This document shows, in pieces, positions 46,856-59,122 of a stretch of DNA of 64,000 nt. The position numbers were made by a program, and so were the translations under genes. Every line of letters starts with the position of its first letter. Positions within the stretch are counted from its first letter, which is position 1. Under the pieces are notes generated by a model that did no database searches, had not been told where the DNA came from, and saw only the letters and a list, made by a program, of their open reading frames with translations. The DNA lies in assembly GCA_963989385.1 (NCBI GenBank), contig OZ022500.1, positions 107,921,842-107,985,841 on the forward strand, in the 5' to 3' direction. This DNA is from Ctena decussata. Taxonomy: Eukaryota > Mollusca > Bivalvia > Lucinida > Lucinidae.

Positions 46856-47306
46856 TATATCCATTTACTTTAAACTTGTAAAGCATTTCGGATAAAGCTT
46901 ATCAAAATTTGGTTTTTCGATTTATTCATTTCAGTCCGTGCAATTGATAATAGCAAATGTTTCAGATACAGAGGTCAGCCAACTTTGCACCAGCCAAACC
47001 ATTAGGGAGCTATATTTAGGATGATTGTCCTATTATGCCTTTACATTGCCACGAATATTCATTGTTGATGTGGAAAAATCAAATTTCCGGAGTTGGTAGT
47101 CTATCTGTAATGCAGCCAAATTACTTTATAACATTTCATGTAATCTCATAATTTTCTGCAGAGAGAATTTGAATAATTTCCAGTATCACGCAAATGACTG
47201 CGACATTACGACTAATCGTCACATATTTCATTGAACATGCTACATACAGTGTATATATCGCTATATAATTACGACTATTGAAAACAGTCATGAGTTTGTG
47301 CCCATA

Positions 47307-48887
47307 ATGCCCCATTCACACACGCACATTACGGATTCGGCGGATAGCTGTGGATAAAAATCCACAGTAATCCGCAGAATTTGTGGGCGTGGCCTATTTT
47401 CTTGATTAATTTACGGATAGTTACCTATAGATGCTTATGGTTGAGGATAAATGCGGATGTCGGCGGTCAGAAATTTCACTTTGAATCAACACGATGAGGG
47501 ATGATACGAATGTATACGTACTACTTACCTTCCATTACATTTTGTTTCTTCTAGATGCGGAAAGATGTTGTTGATGCTTCGGATGGCCCGTTCGTATATG
47601 CCCGGTGTCGCATCTAGGATGGCCCATCCGTATCCGTCCGGTGTTATTTGTAATGCCCCAGTCACACACAAAAACAGTACGGATTGGGCAGATAGTTGCG
47701 GACTTTAGATCCACACAATTTGTGGGCGTGGTCTCTCTCCATATCGCACCCGTATCGTCTCCGTATAGTATACGCAAGGTCCGCAGGATATGCATCCAAG
47801 TTTTGAAAAATTTAGTTATTCAGGCGCGGACGAGTTCACCATAATGATCCGTAACTGAAGGCATTTATCCGCATTTATCCGCATCTAATCCGTATCTGAA
47901 GGTAAAAGTCCTTAAAACACTCCGTTCGAGACCCGTAACTAACCGTAATTGAAGGTAACGATCTGCGTGAATTAAGATCTTAAATAGTTCCTTCAAGAGC
48001 AGAGAATACATTCAGAAGAAGGAACATGGGCCAGACTACGTAGTTTCGGCAAATAAAGTCTCGTCAGTGACCCTGACAACATCTGATGACGAAACTTCGG
48101 AAAAGCATACTGAAATTTCTAAATTTTTATTGGGCAGTCAATTCAAAGACTGATTAGTATCAAAAAGGATCCAAATAATATAAAAGGCGATCATCTAGAA
48201 TAATAGTCTAAATCCATCCCCCATTTTTTCATTTTGTGAATATATCCTCTGATCTCAAAGGACGAAAATAAAATATGATCTGCATCAGTCCGTATCAGTC
48301 CACAACTTGGGGTGGGCTGCGGAAAGATAGGTTTATTTACGGATTAATTTATCCGCATCTAATCCATATCAAATCCGTATCTCGACCTATCGTTCCGCGG
48401 TCCACCCAAAATTTGTGGACAGATACGGTTTCATGAGGATTGTTACGGTTATTTACGGGTCTCGTTCTGCGTATTGTTACGGACTAATGCCCCAGTCAGA
48501 ATAGCTATTCGCAATTATCTTCACCAATACGTATCTGTTAATATTGGAGTGTAAGTTATCCATATAGAAACGTATCTAAAGGTAAAAGCTCTTAAAACAC
48601 TCCGTTCGAGACCCGTAACTAACCGTAATTGAAGGTAACGATCTGCGTGAAACAGTATCAGTCCTTAACTTGGGGTGGGCTGCGGAATGATAGGTTTATT
48701 TACGGATTTGATACGGATGAGATACGGATTAAATATGCATAAATGCGGATGAATGCCTTCAGTTATCCTTTGTTACGGATCAATATGGTTTTTCTCGTCC
48801 GCGCCTTAATTTTGAAATTTTTCAAAATTTGGAATCGGATCCTGCGGACCCTACGGATACGATACGGACAGTTACAGACTCTGCGGA
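47307..48887. mobile_element. Nested cluster of DNA-transposon fragments (U2 only)
   Basis: About 1.6 kb with repeated starts reading aatgccccattcacacac (47308), aatgccccagtcacacac (47654) and aatgccccagtcag (48487). It carries many ttacgga and tatccgcat motifs in both orientations. Two internal direct repeats stand out: the block cgttcgagacccgtaactaa (about 47925 and 48602) and cttggggtgggctgcgga (about 48306 and 48668). U1 has unrelated sequence here. It looks like one element family inserted into itself. Non-coding. Confidence 0.6.
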
Positions 48888-48927
48888 TAACTTGCGACTT
48901 TATCATTCAGTCATTCCGTTCGCCCGT

Positions 48928-49990
48928 CCAAATTTACTCGACCCTGGTGTTTAAGTTCATTTCTCTCAAACTGAGATACCCACAATCATCAAACCTGCTA
49001 TAAAATTTCTTCTTATAATGTTCTCGAGGTATGTTGCACTTTTTACACCGTTGACTTTTATTTCACGCTCTGCTGCCTTCGTAAAATCTAATGTTCAAAA
49101 TTACATCGACGCTAGTGTTTAAGTCTGTTTCTCTCAAACTATGAATCCTTTAATCATCAAACCTGGTATAAAGTTTCTTCTTAGAATGTTCTCAAGGAAT
49201 GTTGCCCGTTTTTCTACCCTTGACCTATACTTCATTCTCTGCTAACTTCGAAAAATTTAATGTCCAAAAATTTCGTCGACCCATGTGTTTAAGTCCATTT
49301 CCTTCAATCTTTAAAAGTATGATACCTACAATCATAAAACCTGGTACTAAGTTCCTTTTTAGAATGTTCAAGAGGCATGTTGCACTTGCACTTACACCCT
49401 GACCTATATTTAACCCTCTGCTGACTTTGTAAAATTCCACGTCCAAATTTACACCAACCCTAGTGTTTAAGTCCATTTCTCTTAAAGTATGATATCCAGA
49501 GTCATCAAACCTGACAGTAATTTTCTTCATAAAAAGGTCTCAAGGGATGTTGCACTTCCTTCTACCCATGAACTTTATTTCAAAGGCTGCTGACTTTGTT
49601 AAAATGTACGTCCAAAATTACATTGGCCCTAGCATTTAAGTCCATTTCTCCTTAAATACAATGTTATAAGCATCAAACCTTATTCTTGATGTATTTTTTA
49701 TGCTCTGTTGGCCTTGGAAATTTGTAGGTTAACCTTGCATCCACATTTGTATGTACTCTAGCATTGAAGTACATTTCTTACAAACTAGCCCACTTCCAAT
49801 CATTTGACATGGCAATGATTGTGTTCTTCAGCTGGTCTCTTGGGCTGTTTAACTACTTTATACTTTTAATGATTATTTCATACTCTGTTGACTGTTGGAT
49901 TTGATGTCAAGAATTGACCCTTCTTAGCTTGCAAGTCCAGTTCCCTCAAATGTTTTATACATGAATACATTAAACCTAATCTTACCATGA
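48928..49990. repeat. Diverged satellite-like array, unit about 167 bp (U2)
   Basis: Same block order as 25553-26600. Units start near 48927, 49096, 49263, 49443 and 49612, with degraded units after. Unit-for-unit correspondence with U1 appears to be kept, which argues against recent homogenisation. A frame open across two units at 49225-49530 is only a consequence of the repeat. Confidence 0.75.
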
Positions 49991-50159
49991 TCTCTGCTAT
50001 TGTGGAAGAGCAAGGCAGGTGCGAAATAGCATTCTGCGGAATTCTTGTTGTATAAGACATAGGGTAAAAATGTGTGACTCGATGTGGATTTGGGAGCTAT
50101 ACACCTGATGAACCTTGACAGACCACAGGGCGAAGGTTGATGCATCAGAGATTTGTTTA

Positions 50160-50534
50160 AAAGTAAAAAGTATGCAAAGACCAGGAACTGAAACAATCAA
50201 AATCCAAATCCAGCCCTCAAACCATAGTTGGAAACAACTAAGATTACAAATAATCAAGATACAGAGAACATATGGCCAACCGAGTGAGCAGCTTGTTCCC
50301 AAAAGGTGGCCACTCAGCAACCCAAACCGAACCAAAAATAATAATAACATACATAAGGTAAAACATCACAGAAACTCTGACACCAAAAACAGGCAACAAA
50401 GAACCACAACAGAACTACCGCCTTGGAACGGTCAGTAATGAATTACTGGGGGGCTTAAATCGATTTTACAGGCCCAACCTCACCCTCAGTTTCTAAAGTG
50501 GTACAAAACATTTAGTTGGTTGTTCGGTTCGCAT
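50160..50534 (-). mobile_element. Dispersed retroelement-like repeat (U2 only)
   Basis: Inserted between the two halves of a site that is continuous in U1 at about 26759. TTAA is present on each side. In minus orientation it ends with a fixed gcatactttttactttt tail and contains a short frame with a WIWILIVSVPG core that recurs at 8.9, 11.2 and 24.8 kb. Copies share this end and vary in the other direction, which suggests a non-LTR (SINE- or LINE-like) element. The TTAA flank leaves another class possible. Confidence 0.6.
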
Positions 50535-52011
50535 GATTAAGTCCACAAGTAAATTTGTTACTGACTTTCATAGGGCAGTAATGTACTTTACATATATATA
50601 AAGCCACTATAACTCGGGGGAGGGAGTGGGATACACAACACTGACGCCACAGCGGTATTACGTCGACGCTATATCGTGATGGCATATCGACAACGGTTTG
50701 TGCCCTCTGCGGAAAGCACTTGATATACCGCAGTGACATCTGTAATAATGTTTTCACATCCAACATAAAAACCCCAAATCGCGTCGGATTTGCACACGCT
50801 GTAGGAGCGAATGGGGTCCGCGCTAAAAAGTTGAAAACCAGAAATGCAAATGAATTAGGCAAACTTGACAGAAACGTCTAGTGTGGGTCCTCGATTTTTT
50901 TTCACATTCTGTAAACCAAAAGATACCTATCTTGGTCCTTCTGTTTATATCTGTTCTGGCTTTAAATGGTTTTGTATCGGTATTCAGAACCATGCAACTG
51001 TTTTGGATGATACGGATGGGGTAGAGGAGCAATTTTGGAACACGTCCGCCACCGCTACCGATACAAACCCTTACTAAACACCAAACTTATACTGGCTCCA
51101 GACTCCAGTCAGTAAAAAAAACAACCAAACTCTAAACCCTATCCTCACCCAAGCCTGAACAAAACCTAACCATGAGTAACGTCAATCCCTAGCTTAACAT
51201 CTCCGTCTCTTTACCTGTGCTATATTGCCGCGAATAGATTCTGAAGGGAATTTTCTATATTAGTTGATCCTAACAGGGAATTATCATATGTCATACTTCT
51301 ATGACCCTAATAAAAAGGGACGCAAAAATGAAAATGACTGAGTTGTTTCCCCCTGAAAGTGTATCCGTTGGTTAAGTTTTGTGATTCTGGCATTCCCTGA
51401 GTAGCGGAATCTGCTAACCTTGTTTGAATAATCAAGCTGAAACTTACATCAATTTATTTTTCAAGGAGAATATCGATACTTACTAGATCGTCCCAAAGAT
51501 AACCTGTAGAACTCTCATTAATATCTGATACGTGTTGATGATCGCCATTGTAAATATGTACGTAGCATACCGGTCAACTTATACAAACAACCTAAGGTTA
51601 ATATTGTGCTATCAATACCTACCATCTACAGCCGGATACACTCTATAGCATCTTTCATTACCATAGTTCTACTAAATAATCGTGTCGGGTTATCTTTTCT
51701 AATTACCGTCTTTATCCTGATACATGTACATTGACTTTAAGCATCTGGCGATTTTGTCAAAACTGATGGCGGAATGGTAAACAGTGTTAACCCTGATAAG
51801 CTTGCTACTTAAGAGTAGTCTGATCCGGGTCTTTAGTGTTTACACAGGTACGTCTGTCCTGACATTCAGGGTCATTATGATAACACAGACTCCGCCGGGC
51901 AAATTTTTCGAAATTAATACTGAGGTGTATAGAGATCATAATATCGGATGAAAAAATGCTCCTGACCACCAGGTTAACGAGCAACAAACATTCTATCTTG
52001 TTTTCACATTT
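50535..52011. other. Non-coding part of U2, including the empty BEL site
   Basis: Aligns with U1 26760-27392 and 33987-35205. No conserved frame. Blocks such as catgagtaacgtcaatccct and acgtagcataccggtcaac match U1. Confidence 0.5.
51155..51159. other. Empty site for the BEL insertion
   Basis: U2 reads cctatcctcacccaagcctg then aacaaaacctaacc. U1 with the element and one CTAAC removed has the same length and near-identical sequence. CTGAA here corresponds to the duplicated CTAAC. Confidence 0.88.
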
Positions 52012-52247
52012 GAGCCGCGACGCGAGAAAACCAAGAAAGTGGTTGTGCGCACATCGCAGACTCAGATCAGCCTGGGCATCCGCCCGGTCTGATCAGAGTC
52101 TTCGCTGACCGCATGGAGGTAGCTTAGACTCTTAGCTACCCTTTAAGCGCTTAGCAAAGAGTCTGATCAAAGTGGGCAGCTGCCCAGGCTGGTCTGAGTC
52201 TGCGCTGGGCGCACGACCACATTGTTGGTTTTCTCGCGTTGCGGCTC
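52012..52247. mobile_element. Foldback MITE, family 1 (U2 only)
   Basis: 236 bp flanked by ATTT on both sides. The U1 counterpart (35202-35205) is empty. This is one of the best-preserved copies and a good reference for the family. Confidence 0.9.
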
Positions 52248-53021
52248 ATTTACCTCCAGTGAAACCGTTATGGATTTCCCTCAAAGCACGAATTAAAATA
52301 AGAATTTTTGCAAATGTTGCAATACCTTATTGAATTATCGACAATAACTATTGCTGAAGTCAAGAAGTCAATTTACTTTAACAATTTCAAACTTGTTTAA
52401 TGTTGTATGACTTGTCAGATATAAGTAGATTATCTGCGTCATGCTTTGTTTCATCACATTACTTGTGTTAATTCAGCCGTGTCAAATTCATTTTCACTTC
52501 ACGGATGCATTTGTTTCGATTTGAAGGATTTTGTGAATGGCGTGCGTATAATTAATCTCAGCATGCACACAACGTTGAAAAACATTGAATCAACTTTGAT
52601 CAGCGTTTTGTGACCAGTCAGTGGGATACGCTGAGCTGGAATCTAATTTGCTGTGTCTCTTGTTGTTGTGATTATCTGGAATCATCTGCACCTAATATTC
52701 AGTGTTTGCGATTGAGAGAGAAAGAAAGGGCTTATGTCGCAGAGTTCACAGCCAATATAACAGGGATGAGCTGCGCAAAAGACCATACACTGCAGTGCTC
52801 CAGATAAGATAGATAACAGGAATAATATAGGGAAATTTTCCATATTTCTCCATAGAAACATTTGCTTTGGCCCCTCATTTGAACCGTCTAATGAGGGGTC
52901 ACAACATATGATTTCATAAAGAGATAAGAAAAATTATCTTTGAATTATTCTCAATCCTTTCTCCTATCTGGAGCTCTGCGATGATACAGCAAAGCAAGTG
53001 CGAGCAATGAATATTCAGGTA
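52248..53021. other. Non-coding part of U2
   Basis: Aligns with parts of U1 35210-36960. No gene. Confidence 0.5.
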
Positions 53022-53199
53022 CAGTAAAACCTGTCTTAGTGGCCACCTCTATTAAGCAAGCAACCTGTACTAAGCAAACATGTATTCAGTTCCCGAAACA
53101 GGCAAATACATTGAAATGTACCTGTATTAAGCAATCACCTGTCTTAAGCAAGCAGATTTTGATTATCCCTTGGGTGCTTGCTTAATACAGGTTGGACTG
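53022..53199. mobile_element. Mariner-type MITE with TA duplication (U2 only)
   Basis: 178 bp, starting CAGTAAAACCTGTCTTAGTG and ending, inverted, CAGTCCAACCTGTATTAAGC, with TA on each side. The interior repeats attaagcaagca-like blocks. U1 near 36973 lacks it. Confidence 0.8.
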
Positions 53200-53880
53200 T
53201 ACTTTGATATACTTAAGAATCATAAGCAATCCTGGATGCCACAAGTAAAGACTTCGATCAGGGAGTGCATATGCAAAGACTTGTGTCAGTCTTTGCCCTA
53301 CGCTAATGCAATAATGCACCTTTCTAAAATAATCATATTATAATGTATTAATACTGTGCAGTACTTCACTTTCCCCAGCAAACAGCTGTTAAAATCTGAT
53401 AAACACACATATCAAATACACATAACTACTTCCACGATTTGGAAGTAAATAAAGGGGAGAGTGATGGACTGTGTGCAGCGGTTTCAGTTTCGTGAAAACA
53501 TTTTGTTTGCTTGTAGAAAATTGCCTGTGATTAATGCCATTATTCCATGCGGAGCATGGCTAAAATACTGGATGGCAAATAACAGAGAGATAAGCCAATC
53601 ATTGACTTTAACCACTAGAATCCAAGAATTGAATCTATCTATCAGTCACAAGCAAACTCAGTACAAAGCAACGACTTATTTCCGATATATACTTTTGTCG
53701 TTAAGAACTTATCGAACGTTCTTCAGCTAACATGCTAAGAAGTTGTCGGGATTTTATTCCTGTGCCTAAAGCGAGCCAATCTTATGGAATCATTGCTACA
53801 CTCTCATAATATTCAAGCTCTGCAAATGAGCTTAGTTGTGCTTATTACCAAGGGTATTTCACGGGTTATGATTAATAAGT

Positions 53881-54117
53881 GAGCCGCGACATGAGAAAAC
53901 CAACAAAGTGACATGTGCGTCCAGCGAAGACGCAGATCAGCCTGGGCATCCGCCCAGTCTAATCATACTCTTCACTGTGCGCTTAAACGATAGCTTAGGG
54001 TCTAAGCTAGCTCAATACGGAAAACAACGACTCTGGTAAGACTGGGCGGGTGCCAAGGCTGACCTGAGTCTTGGCTGGGCGCACATTCCACTTATTGGTT
54101 TTGTCGTGTCGCGGCTC
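53881..54117. mobile_element. Foldback MITE, family 1 (shared with U1)
   Basis: 237 bp, the orthologous copy of 37554-37793. Flanks match on both sides. Confidence 0.85.
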
Positions 54118-55795
54118 AATTATCTATAACGCTGCCGGGAGTCATAACATTGAATTTGGCTGTCAGTCCGTGAAATGTCTCAATATCACATTTTTTATAT
54201 CAGAATTAGGAAGGAAATTAGAATTCTGTGAAAAAATCAATGTTACGGATTAAATGGATTTTAAATAATGTTTTTGGAACCATTTAAATTATTGTATGGA
54301 ATTTTTAACCAGCGGTTAGTTTGTATGGAGGTATATGAGACTATTGAAAATATATATGAATCGGAATTTATTTTAGTGCATAAGCAGAAATTGGTATGAC
54401 TTTTTTGTTTTATTGCTCACAATATTACGTCGAAAAATAAACGCATAAATGCTCTCCGAGGCTCAGTGGTGAAAATGTCTATATACAAAGTATGAAAGGA
54501 GCAGTTTTACATTCATGTCTGATGACAATATATCTGTTTTGATATACATGAGTCGTGCCATATAACTTGCAATATAACTTGCAAAATGTTGGGGAAAGAG
54601 ATTTTTTTGCAAAACAACAAACCTCTCTTTGTCTTCGGGTTGCCTATTGAGCAATGAAAAAAGTATTTTACCATACAAAAGTCGTTATATGGACTACCGT
54701 AAAACTATTACAAGAATTTACACCAGTGGGAAACAACCCAATAATGATAAACGGCATTTGATAACAAGTTTTGCATACATTGTGCTTTCTATTTGAGGGG
54801 TTGAAGAAATACAATATTTCGCATTAAATTCCCACAAAATTATGCTAATTATCCGCTTTTTAGCATCACATACCCACACAGATATCCTGAACAATACAGT
54901 ATAAGTACCTGCAGAAAGGGGGATCAACGTGATGACTTGTAATTTGGCATCAAACCACCATTATAATAAAGGTCATGCAATCCAGTTTTTTTTCTTTGCG
55001 TTTTATCAACAACCGCGATGCTCAAGCAGTATCAGCCTGTTTTTCGACAACTTATTGAAAATTTAAAGAGTAACCACACTTCAGGAACTGACTGAATCAG
55101 ATCCCAAACCCTATCCCCAACATCAAAAGCCCTCTGAAAGTGTTTGGTAATTATATGTAAAATTACAAATCAAAATTTAACAGTGATTCGAAAATATATA
55201 TAAACTATAGAATGAAATCAGAATTGATTACCAATTATTTGGGTGTTTTTAGAATAAGCAAATTTACGTTGCAACTGTCAAATTTAAGTTGCAACTGGAT
55301 GGATGAGTCTCCAGGTTAACGCTTTTTTAACAGTCTCCTGTCATATCCGGATGATGGGAGGATGATTATGCAAGGTACTGCGCGAGAATGAAGCATATTT
55401 AGGTTCGGTCAGAATCTCGCCTCCAGTGGGTTTCGAAACCAAAGCCCGTGGTTCGTCAGTATCTGATACTTTCAATATCAAAGTGGCTCAAGTCGTTGAT
55501 TTAGCGACGGGAAAATAGTGCCAATATCATAGTTGCACTAATATATTTTTTCGTTTAGTCATTTACCATTAAGTAATAATCCAGTACACAACAGTATGAA
55601 AATATTATCAAGTTAGTTGTATGATAGTCTGTACTTCTTGTTATTTCCACCTTGACGTGACTTTAAAGTTTAAGAAGTAAATCAGCACTGTTAGGACAAA
55701 TGCTTACACGTTTAGAGGAAGCAACTTTACCATTTTCTATTTAGCCCCTTTTCTCAATGGAAATCAACTCTTATAGGCCCATATGTACTCCTTTA
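54118..55795. other. Non-coding part of U2
   Basis: Aligns with U1 37794-39275. The part at 55057-55128 carries a block nearly identical to 788-862 (gaactgactgaatcagatcc), which is part of the dispersed repeat and absent from U1. The part at 55305-55450 is the SINE-like segment shared with U1. Confidence 0.5.
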
Positions 55796-56398
55796 AGCCT
55801 CGTTTACACGATATGTTTTCCACATAAGTTTTCTGTGGACATGTGCAAAACATTCCGTCTAAACAGAGTTATGCACTGCTTATTCTTTCCACATGTGGAA
55901 ACCACAAGGAATAGAACATGTTCTGTCCTTATTTTTTCCCATAAGCTTTAGACCAATCATAAGAGAGTTCACTGAGGTTAATTGCTTTTGCAACCCCAGC
56001 AGATACCTGGAATTACCATGTATTGATATCAGTGCAATTATAATGTACATTTCTTGAATATTACATGTAATTTACAAAGGGGAACAACTTTTACTATTTC
56101 CTGTCTGCTTCCCCGAGTGTTGAAGTCCTTTCATTTTAGGGTCTATAACCTTATGCGCTGCAATTGCACAAAAGCATGTGCAGTGATAAACACACACAGT
56201 GGAATGATCAGCATGTCATCAGTCTCCATTTTTGTAACATAAAAATGACAAAATTATGCAGACACTGCCAGGTAAATGGCGGGGAAAATCTGAAAACATA
56301 TGTGGTCTGTGCATATCATGTAAGCATGAAACCATATGTGCTATTTTCCATATATTCTTTTTGCCACATGTGCAAAAACATATCGTGTAAACGAGGCT
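55796..56398. mobile_element. Harbinger-like MITE with TTA duplication (U2 only)
   Basis: 603 bp with terminal inverted repeats AGCCTCGTTTACACGATATG, perfect over 20 bp. TTA flanks each side (55793-55795 and 56399-56401). U1 near 39280 reads actccattagagcaaattc, the empty site. A 3-bp TWA duplication is characteristic of PIF/Harbinger. The interior has several ccacatgtgg palindromes and no transposase. Confidence 0.82.
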
Positions 56399-56401
56399 TT
56401 A

Positions 56402-58886
56402 GAGCAAGTGATTTTAATTTAAAGACATAGCCCAATTAGAAGGGTCTCAATTTGGACTTAATTAAACCGAGTCTGCTAGTTTTGTTTTTTTGACGTGTCC
56501 ATTACTTCCAGGGGAGGAACTTCTTTCATAACTTATGTTGTTGTCAAGGCAACCGAACAGGAATTCACAAAAGTTGCTTCCCTTTGTAAAAATGGTACAA
56601 AATACGTTGGTGTATCCATTTACCTTAAATGATTAGAACAATTACAGAAATTGTTAAATATGTCTAATATATAGGGTATTTACGAACGCTGTCAAAGCAG
56701 CACTTTCACGTGGACTCGTACTTGGAGAAATGCAACTTCTTAAGCATGGAAAAAAACACAACAACGATTAAATACTTTTTCTTCTATATAACATAGGGCA
56801 AACGAATGTCAAATGTTTAGGTGCAACAAAACAGGAAATAGGTCAGAGCTGAAAAAGAATTTTTAAGAACCTGCTTCAAGCCATATCTAGTTTTCCTTTG
56901 GTTTTGCAGCCTAATTTTGAAGAATTAGAGGCTTTGTCTTCTTTCAAGCACATAAAAGAAAGAAATACGCGACCGAATTAGTGTTATAGTAATATCGTAT
57001 TGTTTTCCGAGGAAGTCCTTGGATCGGATAATTTTATTATTTTAATGTTTTCTTTGGCTTTATTGGTGTTATCTTCAGTTATTTGTCAGCTTGTGGATTA
57101 GAAGCTACTTTTTTCAAATTTCGGCTTTCGTGTGCTGTAAAACGGATATACTACAAAGTGAGACATATTCGTGGATGAAATATTTTTTCAAACTTCTCCC
57201 TCGTTTATTTCATGTTTTCAGAAACAATTTTTTTACAGAATTTCGTTAGAGAATGTGTAATAGTCTCATAATCAACCGTACACGTTTTGAGAAAATGCCT
57301 GTTTTTTTTCGATAATGTGGAATGGAAAATAATCTTCAAGTTAAAATGCAAATTACCTATTTCAACGTGGCCTGTAAAAATATCGATTTCGATCACGCGT
57401 GTCAGGTGATCATTACATGTATTTTTTTATTCGTGCTCGTGATTGTGACGTATGAATAAATTATTTTGTCCAATAATGCGATTACGAGCGCGGTCCGCGA
57501 TCGTTTAACATTTTATCTAATATTTTGTTTAAAGTCACTTTTATCAAATATTATTATCTAAACTTTATTTTAAATGTATAGTTAGACCATGTCGGAGGGA
57601 TTGCATGAAATATTTCATCAAATCATTTTTGTTATTATTATCAAGGGGGGTAAATCTTTAAGAAACGAAAGCACTTTGGGATTTTAAGTAGTCATCAAAC
57701 TCATTTGCTTAAATTACTTTTTATGAAGCCCAAAGGGCTTCTCGTAGATACTTATTAAAAGTAACACAACCTTTAATGACTACATGAAAGTTTTATACTT
57801 ACATAGCCATTTTATATTTTTATTCATCCATCATTCGCGATTTATTCATTTTAAATCAGTATATTTATACTATCTTAGGCAAAAATTAAATGCGTGACAA
57901 TTGGTTTGAAGTAATGGAAGGGCAGAACGGAGCGCGTAACTTCATGGCACTATGTTTGCAAAACCACGCTAACAACAGTTAACAAGCAACCCCATTAGCT
58001 GACGTGCCATGAAGCGCAAAGAGTTTTAATTATGAACTCTAGCTTCTCAGTAGCTTCCATCATCCGACGAACGTCGAAAAGTAAAATTAGAATTTCATAT
58101 TTATAGTTATCTTGACCCATATATGAAACATGCCGGGAATTACTAGTTCGAATTTTTTTTTCTTACGTGTGTGTTTTATCTAGACGTTAAATAGCCTTGA
58201 TCATTGCCGGTTTTGACGTCCAGTCAAACGGCGCGTTATCACAAAGTTAGTTTTGGCGTAACGATACGCGGGCTACTTTGTTGGCAGATGAAAAACAGTC
58301 AGGAGCCAGTTGCTCCAAAAAGGTTAATTTTAGCCGGTAAGCCGCAAGTGTTAATATTAAAAGTGAAAATGTAAACATTTACAAATGGGACAATTTTTCG
58401 AAAATTAAACTAACGCTATTCCAAACATTCATACCGAGCAAAACAAGAATAATGTTATGCAAAAATTACGGATGGTAATAAGGAAGAGTACACAGAATAT
58501 AGTGATTTTTCATCTACAAACATAAGCTGAATAATTAACGAAACTAGCTTAACGACCGCAAACAACAGACTATTGTCATTGAGACTTTTAGCTTTTTTTG
58601 CAGAAATAAACATGCCTGAAGTCATACCGAAATAGCTGCAGTTTGTAATCACATCAGACTCAGACTCCAGAAGTTATTATTTAAATTGACATTTTCCATA
58701 ACATGACCGATTTGAAGTCTTAATGTAGTATAGGAAAATAATCGTTCTTATCCTTGTTTTTCAGACTGTACATGGAGACAATCAAAGAGTTTTAAGCGAG
58801 TAGATTATCTCCCGTACAGGTGGACAAACCATGGTACAACTATTTAATACCACCCTTATCAATGCAGATTTTTGCCATTACGAAAA
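56402..58886. other. Non-coding part of U2 with an unclassified 455-bp insertion
   Basis: Aligns with U1 39280-40875, except for about 57197-57655, which is absent from U1. There U1 reads caaactttttaagaatcgaa across the joint. The extra block has no clear inverted ends and no coding frame. It contains a cgcgtgtcaggtgatcatta run. Confidence 0.5.
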
Positions 58887-59122
58887 CAGCCGCGACACGA
58901 GAAAACCAACAAAGTGGTAATGCGCCCAGCACAGACTCAGATCAGCCTGGGCATCCGCCCAGTCTGATCAGAGTCTTTGCTGTCCGCATGGAGGTAGCTT
59001 AGACCCTAAGCTACCTTTTAAGCGCTTACCAAAAAGTCTGATCTGACTGGGCAGATGCCAAGGCTGATCTGGGTCTGCGCTGGGCGCACAACCACATTGT
59101 TGGGTTTCTCGTGTCGCGGCTC
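58887..59122. mobile_element. Foldback MITE, family 1 (U2 only)
   Basis: 236 bp, with the left end altered (cagccgcg). U1 near 40878 (cattacgaatgatttcg) lacks it. Arms are close to consensus. Confidence 0.83.
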
